Shown in pieces: positions 34,767 through 45,769 of a stretch of DNA of 64,000 bases (positions are counted from its first letter, which is position 1; each line of letters begins with the position of its first letter). Both the position numbers and the translations under genes were made by a program. The stretch covers positions 109,096,469-109,160,468 of the forward strand of contig CM043951.1 in NCBI GenBank assembly GCA_014529385.2, read 5' to 3'. Source of the stretch: Adiantum capillus-veneris. Taxonomy: Eukaryota > Streptophyta > Polypodiopsida > Polypodiales > Pteridaceae. The notes under the pieces are model-generated. The model did not search any database. It saw only the letters and a program-made list of their open reading frames with translations, and had not been told where the DNA came from.

Positions 34767-36190
34767 CTAATAGCATAGACGTCCAAATCGTGCATGCCAC
34801 AGAGAACAAGACTCTGTGGTCCGAGACAGAAGAGCAATGAGGCGGTATAAGGAACCATTGCGCACACCGTGTGCAAGGATAGTACCTGTCGTGGAATCAG
34901 AAATGGTCACTGTGTCACTCCCAAAGTGTATGTCAGCTCCCTGAGAGTCCAAAATCGACACAGAGTTGAGGTTGAAGGCCATGTCTGGAACGTAAAGCAC
35001 CTTCACTAAGCTGAACTTCGGGTCTAAGGTAGAACGGAAGAGGGTAATCTGGCATATGCCAGACACTTGAATCTCATGGTTGTCACCCATAGTGACAATC
35101 TGCCCATGAGTTTCCCTAGAAGAGCTAAACCAAGACTGTTGGAGAGTCATGTGAGTGGTGGCTCCAGTGTCAACAACCCATGTACCTGACTGCGATGTAG
35201 CAAGAGCGTGGTCCGTCGTTGCGACAAGAGCGCTCCCCACCGTCTTGTGAGAGGCTACAACTGTAGTCGAGGCTGTTTGTTTCTTCTTGTTGGACTCGTC
35301 TCGCTTCTTCTTTCTGCATTCTGATTCTTTGTGCCCTTTCTTGTGGTAGTGGTAGCATTCGATGTCCTTGTTCTTCTTCTTCTTCTTACCTTTACCTTTC
35401 TTGTTGCCTCCTTGAGCTATCAAAGCTCCTTTTGCATCAAAAGAACCTCCGGCTCGGAATGCAGAGTGCCCCTCGATCTGTCTAAGGGAAGGGAGAATCT
35501 CGTCCCATGTGGTAAAAGAGGTACGTCCAGATGGGAGCAAACTCTGAAAGTAGGGATCAAAGCATAGGGAAACTTGAATAGTAAGAGGCCAGCCATGTGT
35601 GCAGTGATGTCGCCTCCTACAGAGACAAGGTCGTCCCAGAGTTCCCGCATGCGGTGGGTCAACCCATCGAGTGAGTTGAAATCCTTGAACTGGACGTTGT
35701 ACAACTCCCATTCAAGTGTGATCTGCCTGGAAAACGAGGTCTTCTCAAACTGGTTAAGAATCCGTCTCCACAATGAATGTGCATGCTCCTCTTTGGAAAC
35801 TTCCTTCGTGATACGGTCCGAGAGATTCATCATAAGAAAGGTGAAGACTCGTATGTCCTGATCCACCCACTCGTCGATCTGGGCCTGAGTGGCAGTGGGA
35901 AGGGTAGGCTGGTAGCCGGATGGGTGAAATCATTCAACCATTCCTAAAGTCGATCGATGTTAGGCAATGATTGTGCGGACACTTGTCATCCACACAGAAT
36001 AGTTGTGTAAATCCAACTTCTTCTCCTCAGCAAAACTAGGTGAGGGCATAATTGTTGGATGTTGCGTCGGCAGATGCCGATGTAGTCGCAGAAGTGGAAG
36101 TGGCCATAGTCGCAGAAGACGTGGTGGCCCCCTTCTAGGATTGTTGTTGTTGTCCCTTCTGCTTCGGAGTGGACATGCCGCGTGCTCAAA
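34767..36190 (-). pseudogene. gag and protease zone of copia-1
   Basis: From the right: the gag start near 36190, KLDLHNYSVWMTSVRTII, the UBN2-type LWRRILNQFEKTSFSRQI block, knuckle CYHYHKKGHKESEC (about 35320-35365) and protease WVVDTGATTHMT (about 35160-35195), then a pre-integrase segment LWHARFGRLCY. The order and motifs are those of plant copia elements. Fossil, broken in a few places. Confidence 0.85.
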
Positions 36191-36239
36191 GAGTATCCTA
36201 GAGGTAGATCGATAAGATCGGAAGTCGCCGACAAAGTTA

Positions 36240-37093
36240 CCGTCTCCAATGCTGTAGCAGTCCGAAATAACCGCACAAACAACCACCGGATGGTGTCCAG
36301 ACAAGCAAAGGAGTGATCAATTGCACAAAGCGTAAAAATTCAGCTTGCTGTCCGCCCAAAAAAGGCTGCAAAGGGTTCTGAAAATGTTGCCTATGCACCA
36401 CCGATCGATACAGGAGCGTCCTAGAGTGTCGGAGGAAGGGGTTCTCGCACTTCTCAGCCGTTGAGGGGCTAAAAACAGAGAGAAAACAGCAAGTAATCAA
36501 AGCCAAAATAGTGCCGATTGGGTGTAGATACCTGACCAAGGTGTAGTTTTGCAAGTGCCAGGCGGTAGAGGGGTCTCCTGTATAAGTCTCGGCCGCTCCT
36601 TTTGAGTGCAAGTGGCTTAGTGTTTGCTGAAAACGCAGCAACCACAAAAACGCAAGGGAGCAAGAAAACGCAGATCTGTCCTCAAGAAACGCTAGGCAGA
36701 TCTGGTGTTGCTGGTGCATTTTTGCTGCAGAGAGAGGGCGCCAAGGGGGGGAACTGCAGATCGATGCGTTGAATTGCAAGAACGCAAGGCTGGTCCAACA
36801 ACTCTAGCTGAAGTTTGCAGAAAATGCTAGGGCTGAAAATGCTAGGTGGCGTTTTGCAGTTTTACCGCGATGGAAAGGTCCACTCAGCCAGGCTCAAAAA
36901 ATGACCAGCCGGACACGTGCTAAAAGTGTCCGTCCATGCAATCTACATGATGTGCGATGGGTGGCCAACCCAGGATAATTATTAGCTATACAAAATGGCG
37001 AAGCAACGATGGTGTAACTCTAACAGGGTGGCCAACCTGGGAAAATCACTAGCCGTACAAAATGGCGAAGCAACGGTGGTGTAACTCTAACAT
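36240..37093 (-). repeat. 5' LTR of copia-1 (with a 67-bp tandem repeat at its outer end)
   Basis: The outer end reads TGTTAGAGTTACACCACCG on the minus strand and matches 18236-18403. The last 134 bp are two 67-bp tandem copies (36960-37026 and 37027-37093), each ending GTGTAACTCTAACA on the plus strand. The inner boundary near 36240 is a guess, as no clear primer site was found. Confidence 0.65.
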
Positions 37094-37099
37094 TCTCGT

Positions 37100-37423
37100 T
37101 GTTAGACTTACACCATTCTGTTGCTTCACAGGTCTAGGGCATACATGTACAGCTAGTATGTCTCCGGGCCAGCCACCCTTTGCATATGCATTTAGATTGC
37201 ATTGTCCGGTTGCCCACCTTTGTCCGGGTGCTGATCTCATACTTCATTTATTTCTTGTTGGGTCGTGGGGGAATTTTCCAAGCTTTGCCCTACCTCCCCT
37301 TGGGCACCTATTTATGGGGCCAGGGGGGTACCCACTTCTATCATCTTGTTGTTGTATTGGGTCTTTTGCTCATGGTAGTCATGGAGGGTTGATCGCCCCC
37401 TCTTCCACACATAGCGTTTTGTG

Positions 37424-37459
<36 letters not shown>

Positions 37460-40120
37460 CACACGCGCACTCACATGGTATCAAAGCTCAGGCATCACAT
37501 GGTATCAGCACCTTCAGGCTCTCCATGGTCCGGGTGCTTCTTGCGCATCAGGTACTCCTCCCACGCTCAATCAACCAACATTTTTCTCTAGATCTACTAG
37601 CGTTTTTGCATCAGCCAGGCCAGCAATGGAGTTTGGAGCACTTCCATCGCGGAGAAACCTTTCTCCAGTTGCGTTTTTGCATTCACACAAGACGATCGCC
37701 TCTTGGCTGCCTAGCGCTATCCTTTTGGGCACCATCCATCGGCGGAAATGCCTCCTCTTCTACCTGCATTTGCAGCATTCACCTGCGTTTTTTGGTGGAG
37801 CTCTCCAGCAAGAAACCACCAGCATTTTCAGCAAGTGCAAGGTAGGAACATCAGCATTTTTGCACCACATGCACAGGAAGACCCTTTGCGTTTTTGCTGG
37901 AGGGCACCAGATCTACGTTTTAGGGCTGAATTGCCAGCGTTTTTGGCAAGTAGGTCAGCGTTTTTGCAAGAGGGGGGCAACGCTGTCCGGACCCCATAGA
38001 TCTTGCATTCCACACCGGCTCAGCATCCGGTGTCTTGCCGGTCCTGTTCCTCTTCATCTGCTACAGATTTTTGCCATACATCTGGCTGTTTTTCTCTGTT
38101 TTCAGCCCACTTGGGGTTGTGACATTGATTCCCCACCCTCCCAGACCCCTTGCACCGCTCCGGAGCCTGCCGAGAGCATACAAGAACGCTGAAAATGGCT
38201 GGACAGTAGCATTTTCATCACCTCGCAGTTGCGTTTTTGGGTGGACAGTAGCCTCTTGACTTGTGTTTTTCACAAAGGATGAAGTTACCTCCTCCCAGGA
38301 CACCATCCGGTGGTGGTCCGTGCGGTCTCTCTATGACTGCTGCTTCGACATCGGTTTGATCATCTATGGACGTACGGTCCTTGGGAGATCCATTCATTCC
38401 AGCCATCATTCGGCAGTTGCGCACTCCAGATGGGGTGGTGACTTGTGGTTTTCTATAGACATACCTATGTACTCATCAGAGGTTTTCATACAAGATATGG
38501 CCATGCTCATGGCATATGGGATTCTGACATTCCCAGAGAAGACACCACTATCTTTGGTGGACAGACACTTACCATTTGATCTCGACACGTCAGATCACTT
38601 GCTTATACAGGAGCATCTACATGGACTTAGGGAGATGATCTTGGATCTCTTCTTGGACAGGCTCATTGCTTGGATCTACAGAATGGAGTGGAACTTCTCT
38701 GCTTTGGACTCTTTGGAGAGTTTACCCGCGAGATGCGGGAGATCAAGCATCCCGCGACTACATCCGGAGTCACCCGGAGCTTAGCTTGGATGGTAGTGCA
38801 GTTGCTCTTGTACACTCCTGATCATTTGGATTTCTAACTTCACAGTTTCTTACACTCACCCTCGATAACCTTACAGCAGACTAATCCCCCGACATGGGTA
38901 GTAGGCCACTCCTAGCTCATTCACATTGAGAGCCACACCGAGATGTAGTTTGGTGGCATTTTTGGCACGGATTCTCTTTTGGTTGATACCAAAGGATTGG
39001 AGGTAGGAGATACAGGCAAGATTGGAGGTAGGAGATACAGGCAAGATGGTGCAAACAGATTGGTCTGGCCTTTCCTCTTCTCAGAGGATCTTCACAGCGC
39101 AGATTGCTCAGTTTGGCTTCCCTATTTCTACAGGATGATTACGGTGCAGACAGCTTGGTCTGACCACACCTCTTCTCAGAGGTCCTACACAGTGCAAACT
39201 GTTGAGTCTGGCTTTCCCCTCATCTTGGATTACCCTGCCTACTGGCTGGACACCATCCACTGGTCGTCTATCGATGACTGTTGCAGCTTACGGTAGCTTC
39301 TACAGTAAAGATTGGTTAGTCTGGCTTTCCTTGTTTTGGAGGACATTTATGGTGCAGATTGCTACATCTGGCCTTCCCTGGAGTTTTTCACAGCTTAGCC
39401 ACCTAGCCACCTTGGGTTGGAGGTTCATGCATTGATAAGATTCCGGTCATTCTCATGATGGTTCTTGGGCTTCTCCATTTTCTCCAGACGGTTTGACTAC
39501 AGACACCACAGATTCTATTGGAGCAAGACACTTGCAGGTCTATTGGCACTTCTTTTACGACAAGGAGTTGTTTTCACACTCAGTTTGGGACCTTCACTTC
39601 ACCTTGTATCGACAGAGTACATTAGTTTGCTACACTGCTCGTGACGGCAATTTACCATGGAGATTTCTTGGCGGTCGTGACACCCCAAACTACTGCAACA
39701 CTCGCGGAGTTCGCCGGAGTATTGTCCTTCAGTGGACATCGCAGGAGACATCTTCATCATTTGCTTCACATCTTCGGCTTCACGTGGTTTGTTCAGCATC
39801 AGGTGCTGAGAGGGGGTGTTGGACTTACACCACTCTGCTACTTCACAAGTCTAGGGTATACATGTACGGCTAGTATATCTCCGGACTGGCCACCCTTTGC
39901 ATATGGCCGGCTGTCCACCTTTGTGCAGGTGCCCATCTCATACTTCATCTATTTCTTGTTGGGTTGTCGGAGATTTTTCTAGACTTTGCCCTACCTCCCC
40001 TTGGGCACCTATTTATGGGGCCAAGAGGTTACCGATATCTATCATTTGTTTGTTGTATTGGATCTTCTGCTCATGGTAATCATGGGGGGCTGATCGCCCC
40101 CTCTTCCACACATAGCGTTT

Positions 40121-40182
<62 letters not shown>

Positions 40183-40188
40183 GCACAC
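37100..40188 (+). mobile_element. Short copia-derived LTR element without pol
   Basis: LTR-like ends lie at 37100-~37484 (TGTTAGACTTACACC...) and ~39818-40188 (TGTTGGACTTACACC...), each with a (TC)n tract. A TGGTATCAAAGC primer site lies at about 37475-37495, and a purine tract GCTGAGAGGGGG just before the right LTR. The interior (~2.3 kb) encodes no recognisable gag, RT or integrase; only its last stretch (39720-39815) resembles the C-terminus of copia-1 pol (SHLRLHVVCSASGAERGC). It is probably a deletion derivative related to copia-1, and it is broken. Confidence 0.75.
40118..40180. repeat. (TC)n tract at the end of the copia-derived LTR
   Basis: A CT dinucleotide run of about 60 bp. The sister LTR carries a shorter run at 37430-37456. 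Confidence 0.95.
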
Positions 40189-40440
40189 GCTTCAATAATT
40201 CATGCGCAGCACAAGTAAGAGATGCAACCTAAGGAGGTAAAGACAATGGAATTTGCCATCCCGGCATGATATGCAAACTCCTGCAAGCTTCTGCTGCAAT
40301 TCAAGAGCAACACCCTCGGAATATCTTTCCTCAACTAGACTCCAAACTCTGAAAGCAAGGACAATTGTGCACATCTCATCACCCCCTTCTACACATATCT
40401 TAGTCTTTGGGACGTTGCTCATGCGGTAATGACGTCAGAA

Positions 40441-40445
40441 GTTAA

Positions 40446-40508
<63 letters not shown>
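40441..40508. repeat. (GT)n(GA)n microsatellite
   Basis: A GT run of about 20 bp passes directly into a GA run of about 45 bp, inside the left arm of the large inverted repeat. Confidence 0.95.
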
Positions 40509-40511
<3 letters not shown>

Positions 40512-41528
40512 CTGCCTGCCTTGTTGCTCGACCAACAGTGCCTGCTCGAGAGCCCGAACTTCATTCGTGTGCTCAACCCTGCCCGTACAACTTGCCCCTC
40601 ATCTGTTCTCCTATATTTATTCACGCTGAGCAAGCAGGGTCACGACCTGCTTATTTACCCGTGCGAGCTTAGTTCTTGCTCGCGTTTGGTGATTTGCCTT
40701 TGCCCTACAACCCTTCGCGCCCATTCTTAAATTGTTCGCGCTCACGTTGCTTTGCTGATATGCACCTGTAGCAACAGGTTCAAGTCCTTACGGACTGTTC
40801 CCATCAGCTTATAAAGTTGATTTCTTCAAAGCATCAATCATAGTCTCATGAGGGTCCACTTGATGAGTATATTGCTTGATCATGATAGATTCTAAAGTGT
40901 AAGATTATATTTTTTAAAGACCCTCTAGCTAGCATATTTAAGCATTTCAAGAGGGTTTTTTTAAATACATCGTTTGGTGCAAGTAGCATTTAATCTAAAT
41001 TTGTAAAAAAAGGACACTTAAGTGTCGTGTTTTGGTACCAAACTAGTGTTAAGTATTGTCTCTCTCTCTCTTTCTCTCTCTCTTTGCAATTGAAGATTCA
41101 AGAACCTCTCGAATCATCTCAACTTTCAAGTCCACGAGGCTCAAGGCTCAAGCTCTCTTCTTTTCTCTCTCCCCCTCTCAAGCTGTTGCAAACGCTGACC
41201 TTGTGGTTAGGTGGGGCAATCACGCGTAAGGTGGCCCATCTCTCGTGGCAACATAAACACTGTCCTAGGTGACCAGTAACCACCAACCGAAGAGAGTGCA
41301 ATCAACTCTATCTAGAAGTGAAGTATCTCTAAGCACCGGGACCTGGATCCGAGATGGACCAAAGGAGAAGGTACAAGATTCTAGCACCACTATAATGGAG
41401 TGGCTAGCAATCAATTACAGCAGATGTTCGTCCACGAAGTGTAGAGGCATATTAGGGAAGGATAGTGTAAGAGGACTCCTAGGGATGAGATGTCGACTAT
41501 CAAACCCCTCTACTGAAAACTCCAAACA

Positions 41529-41861
41529 CTACCAGGTCAAGTAGAGCATCCTGCTATCAGCACGGATTGGAGAGTGAGCTAGGAGAGTTGAGGCTGTGGC
41601 AGAATCAGAAAGGCGAACCATGAAGATGCGTCTGCCCAGGAGAGTAAGCTCTGTAATCCTGCCCTGTGTAGTGCCCAAAGCTGTTTCACACAAATCTCGA
41701 AGCGAGGTGGAGTGTCCAACCATCCGGCCAACCAAGGCATGTTGCGCCAAGTGTTGGGCTTTGGTGTCGATGCGAGTCAGAAGATCACCAGTACAATCCA
41801 CACGACACGCGAGTGCCGGTGGAGCCCCATGTGGAGCACTCTGGACCCGCTGAGCGGCCAT
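41529..41861 (-). pseudogene. Diverged LINE ORF1 fragment (DUF4283-like)
   Basis: The minus strand encodes ITELTLLGRRIFMVRLSDSA..ASTLLAHSPIRADSRMLYLTW. The spacing and key positions match the ORF1 of the LINEs here (LGRGFYQIEFE..MASKVIAMSPLAIRASRAHF), but identity is low. It is a separate L1 subfamily and only this block remains. No knuckle or ORF2 is seen beside it. Confidence 0.6.
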
Positions 41862-42788
41862 GAAGTATGGAACACTGATGAATTTGTGATGAATAAGGAC
41901 CCAAATGAAGCACCGAATGAAGGAGCAAAGAAGAGAGTCGTCGAGAGCAGTGGAAGGATCTCTCTCTCTCTCTCTTTCTTTTCAGGCAGCCGAAAAAGAG
42001 CTGAAGTAGATCCGAAGCTGGCTCTCTCTCTCAGCAGCTTAGAAAGCTTGTGCTACAGAAAAATCGGAAGGTACAACAAGAGGCTGCATGCTATTGTCAC
42101 CAGAAGGTACAGTAGGGCAGGTTCAGCTACTTCGAGTATGTGTGGCAGGCATATTTATTGGAGGCGAAGAAACTCCAGTGGACTGGCAACGCGTTTGTAC
42201 TGAGGGTAGGGATTGGGCGGTGCTGCTGCCAGTGCATATCAGCTCAGCAACGTGAGCGCGAACATCTTTAGAATGGGCGCGAAGGGCTGTAGGGCAAAGG
42301 CAAATCACAAGGCACGAGCAAGAAGTAAGCTCGCACGGGAAATGAGAAAGTCGTGACCCCGCTTGCTCAGCGTGAATTCATGTAGGAGAATAGATGAGGG
42401 GCAAGTCGTACGGGCGGGGCTGAGCAGACGAATGAAGTTCGGATTTCGTCTCCGACTCCGACTCCGAGCAGGCACTACTAGCAAGGCAGATAAAGCTGTT
42501 CGTGCAAGCCTCCTCTCTCTCTCTCTCTCTCTCTAATTAGCTTTTGTTGTCATTAACGCATGAGCAATGTCCTAGAGACTACGATATGTGTAGAAGGGGG
42601 TGACGAGATGTGCACAATTGTCCTTGCTTTCAGAGTTGGAGTCTAGTTGACGATAGATATTCCGAGGGTGTTGCTCTTGAGTTGCAGCAGAAGCTTCCAG
42701 GAGTTTGCGCATCGTGCCGGGATGGCGAATTCCATTGTCTTAACCTCCTTAGGTTGCATCTTCTGCTTGTGCTACGCATGAATTATTG

Positions 42789-42835
42789 ACGGTTGTGGAG
42801 ATGCAGGTGAGAAGCTTGTGAGGGGTACTATCAAC

Positions 42836-42879
<44 letters not shown>

Positions 42880-42983
42880 AATAACAGGTCTTCAGTTCAA
42901 CTCCTCGTCGGCTAGATCTTTAAGGTCTCTTGGGATAGTTTCCTACGACGTTAAAACTTTCTTCTTCTTCTTCTTCTTCTTCT

Positions 42984-43024
<41 letters not shown>

Positions 43025-43460
43025 CATTTCAATAAAAAACACTGATGACATAGCCATCCAAAATGTTTCGGTAATTGAAAATTATTCAGCCACAAGATGG
43101 CATATGTGAACCTACAATTGGATAGCTTTCTGAATGTAGATAAGCAGCACAATACTATTGGGCTCTTCTCAATATGAACCAGGCTCCACAAGGAGATTTA
43201 TTTTCTCCACGAGTGTTGCTTCTACTCTAAAACAAAACAAGTTACAAAAGTAGTACGTTTGTTTCAGAAAGAGAGTATCCCATGAACCGCCACAAAAAGG
43301 TTAATGGCCCAATTGATGCACCCTAGATGCTCTTTCAACAACTTTATTTTGTTCCCCATGTTTCATGAAACAATGGGAATGCCTGCCTTGTGCACAGATC
43401 GCGTACTCGTGGGTTTCAAGGTACAAGTCTAGACAAAGGTGCCAGCCCCCGTGTATGAAA
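42789..43460. other. Unassigned stretch with microsatellites
   Basis: It contains (TC)n at 42837-42878 and (TTC)n followed by (TC)n at 42960-43020. On the minus strand, 43021-43080 encodes a short FGWLCHQCFLLK peptide resembling the WLRHVFLLKI exon-like piece at 45230-45290. No gene is supported. Confidence 0.45.
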
Positions 43461-43593
43461 AGCCCACTTCTGGACATCTCACACGACATTGATTCGGCAA
43501 GAAAAGAAATGCATAATTGATAAGGTTGGCTCGCAAAGCAGCTCGGTAAGGAACTATTCACTAGACCTTCACATGTAGTGTGGCGTGCAGTTT

Positions 43594-43646
<53 letters not shown>

Positions 43647-43892
43647 GCATGAGCACGTAGGCTCCAGCTAGCCAGCTGAATGAGGTTTGCAAGTGTGAGC
43701 GCTGACATGGCGAGCACTTTTCGTGGTCGGACCATGGCTGGCTGGCCAGTGTAGCCCAAGGCTCACCCTCCCCGGCAGGCTTTCTTCACGCTCTGCATTC
43801 TCTTCCGGCGTCCTTCTCTCCTAGCTGGCATTTTTCTGAACCTTTGATCCTCCCGCAGGCAGCCCTGTCGTGCTCAAGATCAGCTCGATGGC

Positions 43893-43943
<51 letters not shown>

Positions 43944-44240
43944 GCCTACCTCCTTCTCCTCCTTGTTGGCTGGTTGGCTGCACTAGCTCGACATTCTAGA
44001 GCTTTGTGTGTGTGTGTGTGTCTCGGGAAAGCACAAAAGAGAAAGGAAAGATGCTTACCTGAATATTGCAAAGAATCTTCAATAGAAATACATGGCGTAA
44101 CCAGCTGAGCGTCCGCGTGTACATGTCACACGACATTGATTCGGCAAGAAAAGAAATGCATAATTGATAAGCTCGGCTCGCAAAGCAGCCCGGTAAGGAC
44201 CTATTCACTAGACCTTAACATGTAGTGTGGCATGCAGTTT

Positions 44241-44320
<80 letters not shown>

Positions 44321-44569
44321 TGAGCATGAGCACGTAGGCTCCAGCTAGCCGGCTGAATGAGGTTTGCAAGTGTGAGCGCTGACATGGCTAGCACTTTTCG
44401 TGGTCGGACCATGGCTAGCTGGCCAGTGTAGCCCAAGGCTCACCCTCCCCGGCAGGCTTTCTTCACGCTCTGCATTCTCTTCCGGCGTCCTTCTCTCATA
44501 GCTGGCATTTTTCTGAGCCTTTGATCCTCCCATAGGCAGCCCTGTCGTGCTCAAGATCAACTCGATGGC

Positions 44570-44620
<51 letters not shown>

Positions 44621-44640
44621 GGCTACCTCCTTCTCCTCCT
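43460..44640. repeat. Segmental duplication of about 530 bp
   Basis: 43470-43990 and 44123-44640 are near copies, by eye around 95% identical outside microsatellites. Shared words include CACACGACATTGATTCGG, a (TC)n tract (43593-43644; 44242-44303, extended by GT) and a (GA)n tract (43901-43942; 44574-44620). The copies are in the same orientation, separated by ~130 bp that includes a sequence repeated again near 45190-45290. Confidence 0.85.
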
Positions 44641-44673
44641 TGTTGGCTGGTTGGCTGCACTAGCTCGACATGC

Positions 44674-44690
<17 letters not shown>

Positions 44691-44738
<48 letters not shown>

Positions 44739-44959
44739 GGCTACCTCCTTCTCCTCCTTGTTGGCTGGTTGGCTGCACTAGCTCGACATGGTAGCCGTCT
44801 CCTCCTTGTTGGCTGGTTGGCTGCACTAGCTCGACATGGTAGCCGTCTCCTCCTTGTTGGCTGTCGAGCTAGTGCAGCCAACCAGCCAACAAGGAGGAGA
44901 CGGCTACCATGTCGAGCTAGTGCAGCCAACCAGCCAACAAGGAGGAGAAGGAGGTAGCC

Positions 44960-45007
<48 letters not shown>
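44691..45007. repeat. Perfect palindrome with (GA)n/(TC)n ends
   Basis: Left arm 44691-44834 and right arm 44864-45007 are inverse complements over about 144 bp, centred at 44849 with a 29-bp spacer. The outer ~45 bp of each arm is (GA)n or (TC)n, and the inner ~100 bp holds copies of a ~48-bp unit (TTGGCTGGTTGGCTGCACTA plus flanking bases). The same unit also occurs singly at 43960-43995 and 44635-44670. Confidence 0.9.
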
Positions 45008-45010
<3 letters not shown>

Positions 45011-45150
45011 AAAAGATTCCATGAGAGCGACACAAGGCCTTATCAAAGAAAGCCGTATGATTGGAGAAGCCTCGACACATAGAGAAAAACTTCCATGGGA
45101 GTGAAGCAAGGCCTTATCAGAGAAAGCCCTATGATTGGAGCAGCCTCTGT

Positions 45151-45155
<5 letters not shown>
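45008..45155. repeat. Two diverged 74-bp tandem units
   Basis: Units starting GAGAAAA at 45008 and 45082 share CAAGGCCTTATCA and AGAAAGCC.TATGATTGGAG. A (GT)n then poly-G run (45149-45188) follows. Confidence 0.75.
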
Positions 45156-45181
<26 letters not shown>

Positions 45182-45214
45182 GGGGGGGAAGCACAAAAGA
45201 GAAAGGAAAGATCC

Positions 45215-45413
45215 TTACCTGAATATTGCAAAGAATCTTCAATAGAAATACATGGCGTAACCAGTTGAGCGTCTGCGTGTACTCCTTCATTAACCCCTCC
45301 CAGCCGGATGCTTCCATCCTCTGCTCCTCAGGCTGGAAACAGAGGAGGACGTGGCCTTTTAGGCGATCAGTCATGGAAAACATGGATGCCTCCTTCTGTC
45401 GTCCCTTGTACAC
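45215..45413 (-). pseudogene. Exon-like fragment of unknown origin
   Basis: The minus strand reads an open stretch (KGHVLLCFQPEEQRME.., LMKEYTQTLNWLRHVFLLKI) ending ATATTCAG|GTAAG, a good splice-donor match at about 45222. The 3' half, including the donor, is copied near 44045-44120. I do not recognise the protein. It may be a captured host exon or part of an old transposon; the open frame alone is weak evidence. Confidence 0.35.
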
Positions 45414-45769
45414 TTATGTGGAAGCTTCAATGCACGCCTGTGGATTAAACCCCCTCAACCACTCTATGAAGTAGCTAGTTGGAGGGAGGGGGCTGCCCAT
45501 AAAATGGCCGTTGCTAACGTGGCTCTTCAGTAATTAAATAGAAATTATTGTAGGTAGAAAAATACTTCTCTCATTTTGAGAAGTATTTCGTTAGTTAATT
45601 ATGCATCTATATTCGACCTTGTTTCAAAAGAGACACGTCAGCAACGGCCATTTTATGGGCAGTCCCCTCCCTCCAACTAGGTACTTCATAGAGTGGTTGA
45701 GGGGGTTTAATCCACAGGTGTGCATTGAAGCTTCCACAGAAGTGTACAAGGGCCGGTGGAAGGAGGCAT
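45386..45769. mobile_element. Fold-back/MITE-like element, arms of about 142 bp
   Basis: Arms 45386-45527 and 45628-45769 are inverse copies (starting ATGCCTCCTTC, containing AATCCACAGG and CCATAAAATGGCCGTTGCT words) at about 93% identity. The 100-bp AT-rich centre has its own small hairpin (AAATACTTCTC...GAGAAGTATTT). The right end touches the first base of LINE sequence. No target duplication is clear. Confidence 0.8.

Larger units (their letters stand above)
17560..37093 (-). mobile_element. copia-1: Ty1/copia element on the minus strand, split by insertions
   Basis: Matching LTR sequence lies at both ends (36240-37093 and ~17560-18403), both starting TGTTAGAGTTACACC on the minus strand. 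From right to left come gag, protease, integrase, RT and the end of RNase H: the copia order, with integrase before RT. A 185-bp MITE and a second copia element with two LINEs interrupt the RT-RNase H zone. It is broken in roughly six to eight places besides the insertions. LTR divergence near 10% suggests an old copy. Confidence 0.82.
40193..42788. repeat. Large inverted repeat, arms of about 570 bp
   Basis: The left arm 40193-40768 and right arm 42230-42788 are inverse copies, starting CAATAATTCATGCG and ending TGATATGCAC. Each arm holds a microsatellite at the same place: (GT)n(GA)n at 40446-40508 and (TC)n at 42508-42535. Arm identity is around 90% by eye. The spacer (40769-42229) holds a LINE ORF1 fragment and short TC tracts. 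No target duplication was found, so it may be one fold-back element or two inverted copies of a dispersed repeat. Confidence 0.8.

Noticed and set aside
37062-38192. 376-residue plus-strand ORF as a host gene
   Set aside because: It starts in the copia-1 LTR, crosses an LTR, primer site and (TC)n tract, and has no recognisable domain; it is a chance open frame in a retroelement.
40760-40790. tRNA-like B box (GGTTCAAGTCC) suggesting a SINE or tRNA gene
   Set aside because: No A box at the right distance upstream and no cloverleaf; the match is probably chance.
43593-43644. CRISPR-like or satellite array in the GA-rich patchwork
   Set aside because: Repeats are simple dinucleotides and a few large segmental copies, with no regular repeat-spacer pattern; the context is plant nuclear DNA.
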